Shown here one piece after another: positions 23,421-34,148 of a stretch of 64,000 bases of DNA. The stretch lies in the NCBI GenBank assembly GCA_963682175.1, contig OY821777.1:22216001-22280000 (forward strand), given 5' to 3'. The stretch comes from Triglochin maritima. Taxonomy: Eukaryota; Streptophyta; Magnoliopsida; Alismatales; Juncaginaceae. A program made the position numbers and the translations under genes. Position 1 is the stretch's first letter. The number at the start of each line of letters is the position of its first letter. The notes under the pieces were generated by a model. That model did no database searches, was not told where the DNA came from, and saw only the letters and a program-made list of their open reading frames with translations.

Positions 23421-25138
23421 TTTACTTGCCTAAGGACCTCAACGATTTTGTCCCAATGCTCATCACGTTTTTAGTCAACCTATGAGGGAATGGTGCCTTG
23501 GGGACACAACAATCACGAGGAGGAGTCTCAGAATTAGGTTCCTTGACAGACTCACGACCCTCCTTGGAAGAGTTACCAACAGGGTTGGCTTCAGGCATTT
23601 CCACATTGTTGTCAACAACCCTTCCCGATATTAAGGGATGGACAACATTAGCATGTTGGGAAGGGTCACTTTCAACATTGTATACATTCTGCCTAGCATG
23701 AGCAGGTTGACCCCTAGGATTTACCACAGGTTGACTCGGTAACTGACCCTTCTCGCGTTCATGGAGCTGATAACCAACTGGCTAACCTGCATTTCCAATG
23801 CTTTGACCGAATTATTGCTGGCCGCAAACATGGTTTGTGTGCTCTACCTGAACGATTGAAGGGTTTGTTCTAGAGTGGGGTCCTTCGAGTCAACCTGTTG
23901 GGGTAGTGGAGTTTGGTTAGAATAATCCGATGATGATGCCTGAGCAGGTTGGTAATTATGGTGTTGAGACCTTTGATGTGGGGGTTGGAAGGTCGCCGAT
24001 GGGTGTGGAGGTTGATAAAGTGGAGGTTGAGGTTGAGTGTGCGAGCTCTGACCGTGACCCCCACTAGGCCCCCAAGAGAAGTTAGGATGGTTACGACTTC
24101 CCGGGTTGTAGGAGTGATTGTACGGGTCCTTACGGGGGCTCTGTTGATACATCGCATTTGCATGCTCAGTATTCCTTGGAGCGTAAGCGCATTCCAAGTC
24201 ATCATGGCACGTAAGTCCACACCTACTACACCCAGGAGTAGTGACATGAGCTACAGGAGCTCGGTCCAACTCTAAACTCTCAATCCTATGCATGAGAGCA
24301 ACCAATTTTGCCTCAGACGCGATAGTTGACTCAACTTGATATGATCCGGCCCGACCAGAAGACCTGGCAGCTGGTGGCTCGCTCATGGTGTCTCACTCAA
24401 ATGTACGTTCAACCATTAACTCAAAAGTGTCCCATCCTCATTGATGGGTTTTATTTGGAAATCACCTTGACACATCGACTCCAACAACATGCGGGTGTTG
24501 TAATTGAGGCCCTCATAAATAATCTGGCACAACTGCCATAACTCAAGTCCATGATGAGGGCACTGCTGGAGAAGGTCCTTGAACCTCTCAAAGAAAGCAT
24601 GAAAAAATTCGGTCTCAGTCTGATACATTTGATGTATCTGGTGACGTATCTGTTGAGTTTTCCTTTGAGGGAAAAATATTTTCAGAAATATAGTCACAAA
24701 GTCATCCCAAGATCGAATAGAGCTCGCCTGGAGGCTGTGCATCCATTTCTTCGTGTTATCCTTCAACGCGAAAGAATTCATCCTCAACCGGACTGAATCC
24801 TCATCAACCTGTTGAAGCTTAAAAATGGAGAATACTTCCTCGAACTCACGTATAAAAATATACGGATCCTCCTTATTGGCAGTGAAGGTAGGAAGCATGC
24901 TCACATATTGAGGTTTCAACTCATAGTTGTTCCTACGAGTTCGGGGAAGAACTATGCAAGATGGATGCGCGGCCCGAACAGGATGTGTCCGCTCCCACAA
25001 AGTCATCGGTCTATCCTGTCGAGCTAAAGGAGGTGGTGCACTAAGAACTCGATCCTGACCGAATCCCTCTTCCTCTCGAGTCAGAGGAGGAGGAGAAGGA
25101 GGTCTATGTGGTGGTGGGAGCGGACCAAGGTAATCCAT
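23421..25138 (-). pseudogene. gag of element A, broken
   Basis: The start is the ATG at 25136-25138. Residues 1-240 (24416-25138) give the capsid region of Athila/Tat gag (WMHSLQASSIRSWDDF, CPHHGLELWQLCQIIYEGL). After a frame change, 23844-24386 carries a CCHC knuckle (CSRCGLTCHDDLEC), then a Pro/Gln/His-rich linker. It is homologous to D's gag and different from the short gag-like ORF of B, C and P. Confidence 0.85.
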
Positions 25139-26536
25139 GTATGGAACCCGATCCCCCCGTCACTACGTGAAGACTCGGCCTCACGCTCCAAAGGAGCACG
25201 AGGCGGAGACGGACGATCACCTAGACCGTCCATCTCCGAAAAATGCACTCTCTCAAGTCGAGCGCTCTCACCAAAACGAGCCCAACCTCACATAAAACGC
25301 TCGACTCGACTCTAAAATAACACACAACAGAAGATTCACTCAGAGGAGGAGACTACTCATAGAAAATAGATGAGGAGAGGACTCAGATGAGGAGGGAAGA
25401 ATCCTTAGAGCTAGCGTGGGTAGTGGTGAAGGTAGAAGCCTAATCTAGCAAGCACGACTCAAACAACTTAAGGCTATGGGTCCTTAGGCTAGACGACGCC
25501 TAACTTCGAGGTCACTAGTCTCGACACACCTCACCTCCCTACAACGAAGGCCAGAATGCCCAACAAGTGATACCATATCAGATCATGACGGTCTCGACTA
25601 GATTACTCTCCTTAGTTTCGGTCAGGGAAGTTTTGGTTTCGTTCGGTCCCGTCCGGTCTGAGTTTCGGTCCGGTCCATTTTAAAATTTCGGGTTTGGTCC
25701 GGTCCGGTCTGGACCGGTCTTTTTTTTGTTTTTTATTTAAAAAAATCGGTTTTTGACCGGACCGGACCGAATCGGTCCGGTCTGGTCTTCGGTCCGGACC
25801 CCGGACAAAAATTCGGACCAAGTCCGGTCCGAATGCTCACCCCTAACTCTCCTAGTGCGTCCGATATCCTTAGGGCCAATGTCTACTTTCTTTTAGAATT
25901 AAGGCTTTTATTAAGAGTGATTTTTGGGGCCAAGGAAAGGGTGATGAAATCCCCCACCTTATCTTTTATGGGACATCCCCTCCTTAGTAGCATTTTGATC
26001 CTAAATCTAGCAGTCAACTCTCCAATGAAGCGCTCAACTCTTGTCCCGATGCACCTTACTAACTAATGCATGATCGAAACTTTCATGAATGAGAGAATTG
26101 GGTGCACGTACCTCACGCCAGCAATCAACAACAAAAAATGTAAAGCAAAGAAAAGACAAATGCGTGCAAGGTCTACAAATGATGCATGACCTAGATGGCA
26201 ATCAATCTACTCTTTTGCTTTCAGTTTTAACGTTCAAGTTGATTAAAGGGGATTGATTGTTAATCTGGGAGCAAACTACAAGTCACAACATGCAAGATTG
26301 AGCTCCCAGACAACTAAAATGAACAAACAAACAACCAAACAAATATTGGAGAAAACAGAGCTCACCAGGCCGCTAATTGGCGGTCAGTGTGGTGGGTTTC
26401 TGCCTCCAATTCTTCCAATTGATCCTGAGGATCCCTGAAACAGATGAAAACTAAAATAAAAATAAAAATTAAAACCACTCGAATCGTCCAAACTAAAGTC
26501 TGGACAGAACACCTCCCGACAACGGTGCCAAAAACT
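25139..26536 (-). other. 5' leader of element A with tRNA-Asp-type primer site
   Basis: The primer site at about 26513-26530 is a mutated complement of the tRNA-Asp 3' end (compare C at 46898-46915). The 18 bp inverted repeat is at 26368-26385, about 128 bp inside the primer site. The rest is non-coding leader collinear with B and C, interrupted by the MITE at 25613-25845. Confidence 0.75.
25613..25845. mobile_element. hAT-type MITE, 233 bp
   Basis: The 8 bp target duplication ACTCTCCT lies at 25605-25612 and 25846-25853. The uninterrupted leader is seen in element C (near 46197). The ends are TAGTTTCGG.. and ..CACCCCTA. The interior is rich in CGGTCCGGT and its complement, so it could fold on itself. 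The TAGGGGTGAGCA end (complement of the right end) is a common plant hAT MITE terminus. It has no coding capacity. Confidence 0.85.
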
Positions 26537-27744
26537 TCGTTGAACATTTTAATTATAACCGCAAGTACACCGCCACGTTGAAATGGTGACAAATACGGGT
26601 CGATCCACAGGGAGGTGTGTCGACTTTAGTTTGTTCGAAGGCGAGTGAGAAAGAAAGGAGAGAAAGGAGTTATGGCCAAACTACACTACAATGCAAAAAG
26701 GAAATGGAAGATAAGCAATAAAACTAAACCTCATAGGGGGTAGAGAAAAGAGTGTGAATACAAAGATATGTGTATATGTGTGTGTGATCCATTAAGCTCA
26801 TCAAAACATGTAGTGCGTGAAAATCATAAAACTACATCCAACTTTGCCTCCACATGAATTAAGATAACACAATTTCAATAAAACATACAAGACAATGATT
26901 GGAAGGAAGCTAAATGAACTCATGTATAAAGACCAAACCCTCACTATGCCTCCACATGAAATAAGATTTACACAGTCATTAAAACATACAAGACTTTAAC
27001 CAAGATAAAGGCAACAAGAGTACATGCAACTACAAATCATGTTTTCTTCATCAATTCCATCCATATCCTCACCTTATCATTCCCCATAAAATAGGTCCAT
27101 TAATCTAAGCATAAGCTAAGCTTCATTCAGGAGCATTAGCATATCAAAGACAAGAGTGAAATCCCATTAGTTGGTTATGGAAATCATATAAGGCTCAAGG
27201 GAGAGTTCTATTTATAGTCATAGAAAAAGGTAATCTGGGACAATCCCCCGGTATGGGACTAAACAAATACCAGAAATAGACTAAATACACACTAATACGC
27301 GACCCTAAGAAATCTTATCGGATCCGGATCCAAACAGACCGCTAATCAGCGGTCTTGGACCGCCAATTGGCGGTCTATATTGTTTGGATCCGACCGTTGT
27401 TTCGTGTGGGTTTTGTCTGGATGTTTTTGTTGGTATTTGATGCATCGACTTCGCTTTCTGGAGCTCCGACCCGAATAGAATTACCAAATACTCCCCATGA
27501 TGGTGTGGAGTATTCTTGTTTGCTCATTAGTCCTTCGATCTTACATTTAGGTCCTTCGATCTTGCATCTTAGTCCTCGAGTCTCTCAACTCAGTCCTTTT
27601 CTCTGCTATTAGGTCCATTTATAGTCTCTCCTTGTCAAACCTACTTATTCCTGAAAACTAAACATTATACTCATTACATAGCATTGTTTTGGTGAAAGAT
27701 AATGGATATAAGACACAAAGATAGGCATGAAATGATGTCAATCA
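26537..27744 (-). repeat. 5' LTR of element A, with internal deletion
   Basis: At 1208 bp it is about 400 bp shorter than its partner. The gap lies between AAGGCTCAAGGGA and GAGTTCTATTTATAG near 27195, where the partner carries the segment matching about 7964-8309 and a little more. The U3 doublet of inverted repeats is at 27337-27354 and 27358-27375. The TATA region is near 27209-27217. Confidence 0.85.
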
Positions 27745-27829
27745 ACCGTTTAATGAATGGTAGTCCAAAACATGAGAGATGGACTTGTCACAATAAGACA
27801 CTCGGTTGAAGGAATAGGCTTTAGATCAT

Positions 27830-29256
27830 TGATTGACATCATTTCATGCATCCATTTGTGACTGATATCCACTATCTTGAACCTAAACAATGCTACGTAA
27901 CGAGTTTTATGTTTGAGTTTCAGGAAACAAACAGGCTTGAAGAGAAGAGGCATAAAAGGACATAAAAACAAGAAAAAGGACTAAGTTGCAAGATTTATGG
28001 ACTAAGAAGCATAAGAGAGGGATCTGAATGTAAAACCGAAGGGCCAATATGAAAATCAAGAAACTCCACACCATCAGGAGGAGTATTTTGGCAATTAGAT
28101 TCGGGCCGACACTCCAATAACCAAACCGGGTGCACCCCATGTGAAGAATTGTAGAACTAAAGAACATATCCGAAAATGGGTCGGATCCTGGAAAAAGTGA
28201 CCGCCAATTAGCGGTCCGTTTGTCTCCGAATCTGACCCAGTTTCTCCATGACATGGGTTATGTGTTTATGTGTATTGTGGGAAGGTTTCACTAGTCCCAT
28301 ACCGTGGGATTGTCCCCGGTTATCTTTTTTCATGCCTATAAGTAGAACTCTTCCTCCTCATTTGTATTCACCCATTGCTTGGTGGCATTCTCTCTACTAG
28401 GAGTAAACGCCTTGAAGCAAAAACTCAAGGTGGAGAAGAATGCTACTTGCAATGTGAGTCATGTTAATAAAATAATTTTTCTTAGTTTGTTTTAATATTG
28501 TCTTGTCTTTTAATTCTTGCTTGCTTCTTTAGTTTAGTTTCCTTTCATTTAGCTTTTTTAATATTTTTTGTTTGCTTGTTTTAATTGCCTTTCATTAGAA
28601 TGTTTCGTTTTGTTAATGTAGTTTGTAGTGTAATGATTAGTGAGTAGTTCCATCATCCTTTGGGGGTGGAGATGATGTTCATACATGCATTAAAGAATGA
28701 AAATGAATACTTTATTTTGGAATGTGTTGATAAATGTGAATGTATGATTGCTTGTTTAGAGTAGAACACTTCACTTGATGAGTTTTGCCACAAATATTAG
28801 ACACCTCTCATGCTTGTTTAGGTTCTAAAATAACCAACCTGTATATGTGAATGTGAATCAACTAGGTTAGTGAATGGATTGATAGATTTTGCCATAACCT
28901 TTAGACACTTCCTATACATGAAATTTCTACCTACATTTGTGCCTATTGAATGCATTATTCACCATCTTATTACATGTGTGCACAGACTCCACCCGTTAAG
29001 TCTTTTCCTTACTGAATTCCATCTTTCTTTTGTTAGTTGTTTATCTTAGTTTTAGTAGTCTTGTGCTTTAATCTTTATCCTTTGTTAGTTTCTAGTTTAA
29101 TGTAGCTTAGGTTAGCATAATCACATCTCTTCTCCCCTTTCTTTCCCACTCGCCTTCTAACTAACCCAAGTCGAGACACCTCCCTGTGAATCGACCCGTA
29201 TTTGCCACCGCTTCAACGTGGTCGTGTACTTGCGGTTCTTTTAAAACGTTCAATCA
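27830..29256 (+). repeat. Solo LTR of the A/B/C/P family
   Basis: 1427 bp, TGATTGACATC..CAATCA, with target duplication ATCAT/ATCAC at 27825-27829 and 29257-29261. The empty site is seen at 52012 in E's right LTR. No internal sequence remains, so a full element was lost by LTR-LTR recombination. It carries one 18 bp inverted repeat (28199-28216), 121 bp from TATAAGTAG (28337-28345). Confidence 0.9.
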
Positions 29257-30079
29257 ATCACCGTTCACAAACTTCCAGTAACTATTTTCAATTTTGCCCT
29301 TTTTAATTTCACTTAACCGAATTGCATTCGGTTCACCGTTTCAAGGTGGACAGTAAAATTGGTTGGGCTCTGATTACTCAAGTTTGGTAGACCGTATATA
29401 CATTGGTTGACCGAAGTTAGCGTGAGTTTTTCGCTGAGAATTGTGGCTCAAAAGTTGGTTGAAGATAACAATCATATGCCACGTGGAAATAGTTGTTGCG
29501 CGCCTGAAGCCAAGAATGAATCAGTAGACCGACAATCATTCGGTCGTCCAAAATGGGAAAAGTCAATTGTGGTCTAAGGCGTAATTCAAATGCGACCATT
29601 TGAGAATAGTCCAAATATGGTCTAGGGCTATTCGGTCGACCGAATGTGTTTCGGTCGTCCGTCAGGACAATTCTAGAAAGCATCGTATTGTCTATTGATG
29701 AGTATGATTCAGTTGTGCGGTAGGTGTTCGACTGACCGAATTGGAAAGGTTTTGGTTAACCGTTAAGGCTCCGGTTTACTGAATCTTGACGGGACAGAAT
29801 CCTAGTTCTCAAGTTTACATTAAACCTTATGGACTTAATAAATATAAAATTACATGTCTTGGTTCAAAAAATTGATTACAAGTCTTGAGTCTTGATGTTT
29901 TGTCCCAATACTTATTCTCTTGAATAATATTGATCAACCTATTAATATGTTTGTAAGTATATTTGTATGTATGCAATGCATGTGATCATGTTTGCCTACT
30001 TTGATTGACTGGGATGATTGATTAAGATTAGTTTGATTAATCATCAACACCAATATAGATTAAGGCCAAAAAGCCAACA

Positions 30080-30742
30080 ATCTCCCCCTTTCTAATGATG
30101 ACAAACCTATATCTTAATACTTGAAATTCAATTTAAATTCTCTCATTTTCTATCTGATTAGTCATTGTTCGTATATGTAAACTATGCATGTAAATATTGC
30201 TCCCCCTATCAATATGCATAGTATGAATTAATTGAAGCTTAATCCTTATCATTCTCCTTCTTTGATATCAATCAAATGCAAACAATAAAGCATAAGATGC
30301 AAAGATTAGGATTTCATAATTCTCCCCCATTAATTAGATGATATAACATTATATTCTCTCTTATCACTAAGGCCTAAAAAGTAATGATGTATGATATCAA
30401 TTAAGCATGCAATAACCCTATATTAGAACTAATTGTTAAAGTTAGGAGGATAAAAAAGTCACCTAACTTTTGATCCTCAATTTGGTATTAATTCAAATCT
30501 CCTTTCGATAGCGACGTCGACTTTATGAATTCGATCCAGATGTTTTCTTTGAAGCTTGGTTCGATCTTTTCTTTCTTGAGCCGATCACTACCAATCATTC
30601 TTCTTCTAAGTACTTACAAGTGAAAATTTCGGTACCCAAACAACCTTCGGTCTGTTGACATTAATTTTTGGTATCCAAACCATTTTGGTCTTAGGTGCCC
30701 TAACACTTGAGGAACTTTTATTCACAAAGACATGCCTTCCAT
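30080..30742 (-). other. 3' non-coding region and polypurine tract of element E
   Basis: AATCTCCCCCTTT (30080-30092), read on the minus strand, is the usual copia polypurine tract adjoining the LTR. The remainder is AT-rich non-coding sequence. Confidence 0.65.
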
Positions 30743-31461
30743 TCATGATAGTGTGAATAACATGGTTTTGTAATTAAGAACATAATAGCCTAAACCATGT
30801 TTATCTAAAGATTGTCTTTGACTACCTATAAGCATATCAAACAATCTCTTTCCTTTAGTGAATCTTTCAAGATCTTTTTGTAATTGAACATTCTTAGCAA
30901 TTAAATCTTGAGTATCATCACTACATGAAGGTTTTTCATTTAGAGTTGCAATTTCATCAATCAAATGAGAGTTATCAAATGCAATTTTATCATGACTAGC
31001 AATCAAATCATTTTTCTCATTCATAATAGATTCAATTTGAGATTGTAGCTCATTGATTTTCTTCCTAGCTAGTTTGTTACTTTGACAAATTTGTTCAAAG
31101 TTATCAAGCAATGCATTGAATTCAATTTGAAGTTCATTATATGAATTTGAATCATTTGAATCACTACTAGAGCAAGAAGATACCTCACTATCGTCATCTC
31201 CTATTGCCGTGAAGCACATTGAGGCGAATTCACCTTCAATTGATGAGGAAGATGTTGAATCATCCCAAGTTGCTTTGAGAGCTTTCTTCTTCTTCTTCTT
31301 CTTCTTCTTCTTCTTCTTCTTCTCTTTTCTGTTTTTCTTCTTCTTTTCTTTTCTTCTTTTCTTTTCTTTTCTTCCTTAAGGAACTCCTTGAATTGTTGTG
31401 TCACCAATTCTTTTTCATTGTCACTATCTCCTTTGTTGGAATTGGCGACAGTGTGTAGTAC
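30743..31461 (-). pseudogene. C-terminal gag region of element E
   Basis: The open stretch 30743-31219 has the long polar coiled-coil region and the SQRQSLDKHGLGY motif that follow the knuckle region in many plant copia gag proteins. Upstream, a (TTC)n tract gives a Lys/Arg run. Element B interrupts the gene at 31461. The N-terminal part is at 50891-51247. Confidence 0.75.
31284..31380. repeat. (TTC)n microsatellite and polypyrimidine tract
   Basis: About 13 TTC units (31284-31323) are followed by imperfect TTTTC/TTC sequence. In E's gag it corresponds to a lysine-rich segment. Confidence 0.9.
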
Positions 31462-31530
31462 TGATTGGCATCATTTCATGTTTATATTTGTATCAAATAT
31501 ATATAAAAAAAAGAAAAAAAAGTACAATCA
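31462..31530 (+). repeat. Remnant 5' LTR of element B (69 bp)
   Basis: The first ~34 bp match the family LTR start (TGATTGGCATCATTTCATG) and the end reads ACAATCA just before the primer site. The ~1.4 kb between is replaced by an A-rich stretch with ATATATATAAAA. U3, TATA box and hairpin are all gone, so the copy cannot be transcribed from its own LTR. Confidence 0.8.
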
Positions 31531-31536
31531 AGTTTT

Positions 31537-31554
31537 TGGCGCCGTTGCCGGGGA
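31537..31554 (+). other. Primer-binding site of element B
   Basis: TGGCGCCGTTGCCGGGGA is the exact complement of the plant tRNA-Asp(GTC) 3' end including CCA, six bases after the LTR end. Confidence 0.9.
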
Positions 31555-32657
31555 GGTGCTCTGTCCAGACGTTGGTTTGGACGATTCGAGGTGTTTTTAA
31601 TTTTTTTGTTTTCAGTTTTTCTTAGTTTCAGGGATCCTAGAGCTCCCGGGGAGGCTACTGGAGGAGTTGGAGCACCCAAGCTCCAAAACGGACCGCCAAT
31701 CAGCGGTCTCAGACCGCCAATTGGCGGCCTGGTGAGGGTTTCTGACTCTCAGTTTTCTTTTGGTAGTTTATTAGTTCATTATTGTTATCTTGGAGCACTA
31801 TTTTGCATGCTATGACCTCTAGTTTGCTCCCAGATCATTAATTACGCCCCCATTAATCAACTTGGCCCTAAAATTCAAAGCAAAAGACTAGACGTTCTTA
31901 CTTGTTTAGGTCACGCATCATGTATTGACTTAGGCATATAGTTGTCTTTTCTTTTAGCTTTATTTTCAGTTGTTGAGTGCTGGCGTGTGGTACGCAATTT
32001 CCTACACTCATTCACTCATCTCGTATGCTCATGCATTAGTTAGTAGGAATTGCATCAGGATAAGAGTGAGCGAGCGTTTGATTGCTAGATTTAGGATCAA
32101 AATGCTACTAAGGAGGGGTTGTCCCATAAAAGATAAGGTGGGGGATTTCATCACCCTTTCCTTGGCCCCAAAAATCACTCTTAATAAAGCCTTAACTAAA
32201 AGCAAGTAGACATTGGCCCTAAGGAATTCGGACGCACTAGGAGAGTAATCTAGTCGAGACCGTCATGACCTGATCGGTGTTGCCTGCCTTGTCGATAGTA
32301 GGAGGTACTAGATCTCCGGATTTGGTATCACTTGCTGGGCATTGTGGTCCTCGTTGTAGGGAGGTGAGGCGTGTCGAGGCTAGTGACCTCAAAGTTAGGC
32401 GTCGTCTAGCCTAAGGACCCATTGCCTTACATTGTTTGAGCCTTACTTGCTAGTTAGGCTTCTACCTGATCCCTTCACCCACGCTAGCTTTAGGGATTCT
32501 TCCCTTCTCCTCTGAGTCATCTTCTTCTCACCTACTTCTACATTTTAGTCTCCTCCCCTTTACACTCTCTGGTACCGTTTTAGGGTCGAGTCGAGCACTT
32601 TTTGCGAGCTTAGTCTCGTGGTGGTGAGAGTGGTCGACTCGAGAGTTGTTTGTTGAA
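31555..32657 (+). other. 5' leader of element B
   Basis: About 1.1 kb of non-coding leader. The inverted-repeat doublet is at 31691-31708 and 31712-31729, 137 bp after the primer site. The rest is collinear with the leaders of A and C and with the fragment inside the CACTA element. Confidence 0.75.
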
Positions 32658-34148
32658 ATGGATGGTTACATGGGCGACTATCCATATGATTGTTGGGACC
32701 AGGACAATTCGTCCTGGTATTTTGGACCCATGCAACCTGGGGTGGCTCAGACTAACACCCCATATGGTTGGGACAATCTTAATTCTGTGACTGAGCAATC
32801 TTCATATTGGGGTAGTATAAGAGAGGCACCGACTGCTAGACCACCATCTAGTTACGTCGGATCATATGGTTGTCATCAATCTCAGACATTACAAGAACCT
32901 TTGGCCTCTTTCATGCATGTGGTAGATGACATGGGTGCACCGGTGGCTCCAGTAGCCGTACCATGTGACTGTTGTGGGTTGAGTGGTCATTTTATAGGGG
33001 AATGTCCTTATATTGCCCCTGAGCCTGAGTATGAGCACACATTTTCCCAAAATGCTCATTATGACCATTACGCATCCGCGTACAACCCGAGAGGGATGGA
33101 TTCGTGGGGAGACAATTCGTATTCAAATTCTTATACATCATTTCCACCCCAGTATCCTCCTCCCGAATACCAATAATTCTACCAGCACCCCACTTCAAAT
33201 CATTGGACTCATTCTCAGCCCATCAACACCCAACCCCAAAATTTCCCAAGCTCTGACTTGGACCTCATAGTTGACCGCATACCTGATTCCTTGAAACAAA
33301 CTTTCCTTACGTTCATGGAAACCACTCAATAGTCCATACAAAATATGGCACTGCAAGTGAGTCAAATGTCGCAGCAATTACGTGAACGTGAGGAGAGTGA
33401 CATTTCATGTCAACATGAGGATTCTTCTTTTGATATCGAACCACCACCACATCCACAAATTCAAAACACAACCTTTCAAAGTCAAACTTCTAGTCAGTCT
33501 GAGGGACTTGGGGTTTCAATTCACAATCACTTAGTGAAGGATTCGATTAAAATTGAGAATAACTTGGACCAGCTTCTTTATGAGTCGACACAGGATTGTG
33601 CCTTATCTTCTTGTCCCGTGGCCCTTGAGCCACATGATCTTATTGTTGTACCTCCTAAGGACTCACCTCTGGTGGAGCAAGAGCTCCCTAGTACCCTCAA
33701 TTTCAAACAACCTGATGAGAGTTTGCCTCTCACTATTGTTCGTGATCATCTTGGAAATGATGGAACATCAAACAACTACATTGCTCGTGAGGGTATTAGG
33801 AGTTCCTTGGAGGATACCTTGGGTATGAGACCCACTTCCTGTTCTCCTGGTGAGTTGGACATGCACAACGAGGTGCTTGACCTCGTTCCGACCCACCAGC
33901 CTGTTGGTTGGAGAGTTTGGATTGATGATCATAACTTCAGTTCCGCAATGGGAGAGATTCTTCTTCCGTTGCCCCTTATTTTCCAAACTCTCGAGAGGTT
34001 CAAGCTCTTTCAGTTTGATCCTTTGAATAAGACGCCTTTGCGTCCAATTCATGAACCTCTCATTTCTTCTGGTGCTCTTTGTGAAGGGGGCCCACACATG
34101 CGTATTCTCGCCCCGCGTGGTGTCATGTTCCCTTTCCAAGTGCATTGA
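32658..34148 (+). pseudogene. gag-like ORF of element B, two nonsense codons
   Basis: The frame is open from the ATG at 32658 to the stop at 34148 except for TAA at 33174-33176 and TAG at 33330-33332. With those ignored it would be 496 residues, against 503 in C. The CCHC knuckle (CDCCGLSGHFIGEC) is intact before the first stop. The conserved C-terminal region (GWRVWIDDHNFSSA..) is present. The two stops make it inactive. Confidence 0.85.

Larger units (their letters stand above)
7296..27744 (-). mobile_element. Element A: full-length but decayed Ty3/gypsy (Athila/Tat-type) retrotransposon
   Basis: The TSD is ACCGT (7291-7295 and 27745-27749). From its 5' end (right) it has LTR, tRNA-Asp-type primer site, leader, gag, protease, RT, RNase H, integrase, a 3' non-coding region, polypurine tract and LTR. 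It is the only member of its LTR family here with pol. All coding parts carry stops or frameshifts. It was later hit by the CACTA element (in its 3' LTR) and a hAT-type MITE (in its leader). The empty site is visible in E's other LTR near 51925. Confidence 0.9.
6663..30079 (-). repeat. Left (3') LTR of element E, split into three pieces
   Basis: The pieces are 6663-7295, 27745-27829 and 29257-30079, each TSD copy shared with the element inserted there. Together they match the uninterrupted right LTR (51300-52833). The outer end reads TATTAGG where the right copy has TGTTAGA, so the terminal TG is mutated. The stretch contains CGGTCGACCG-type motifs, including TTCGGTCGACCGAA near 29635. Confidence 0.85.

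Noticed and set aside
31201..31407. Arg/Lys-rich ORF that could look like a nuclear protein
   Set aside because: The basic run is produced by the (TTC)n microsatellite in E's gag; the stretch is part of that broken gene.
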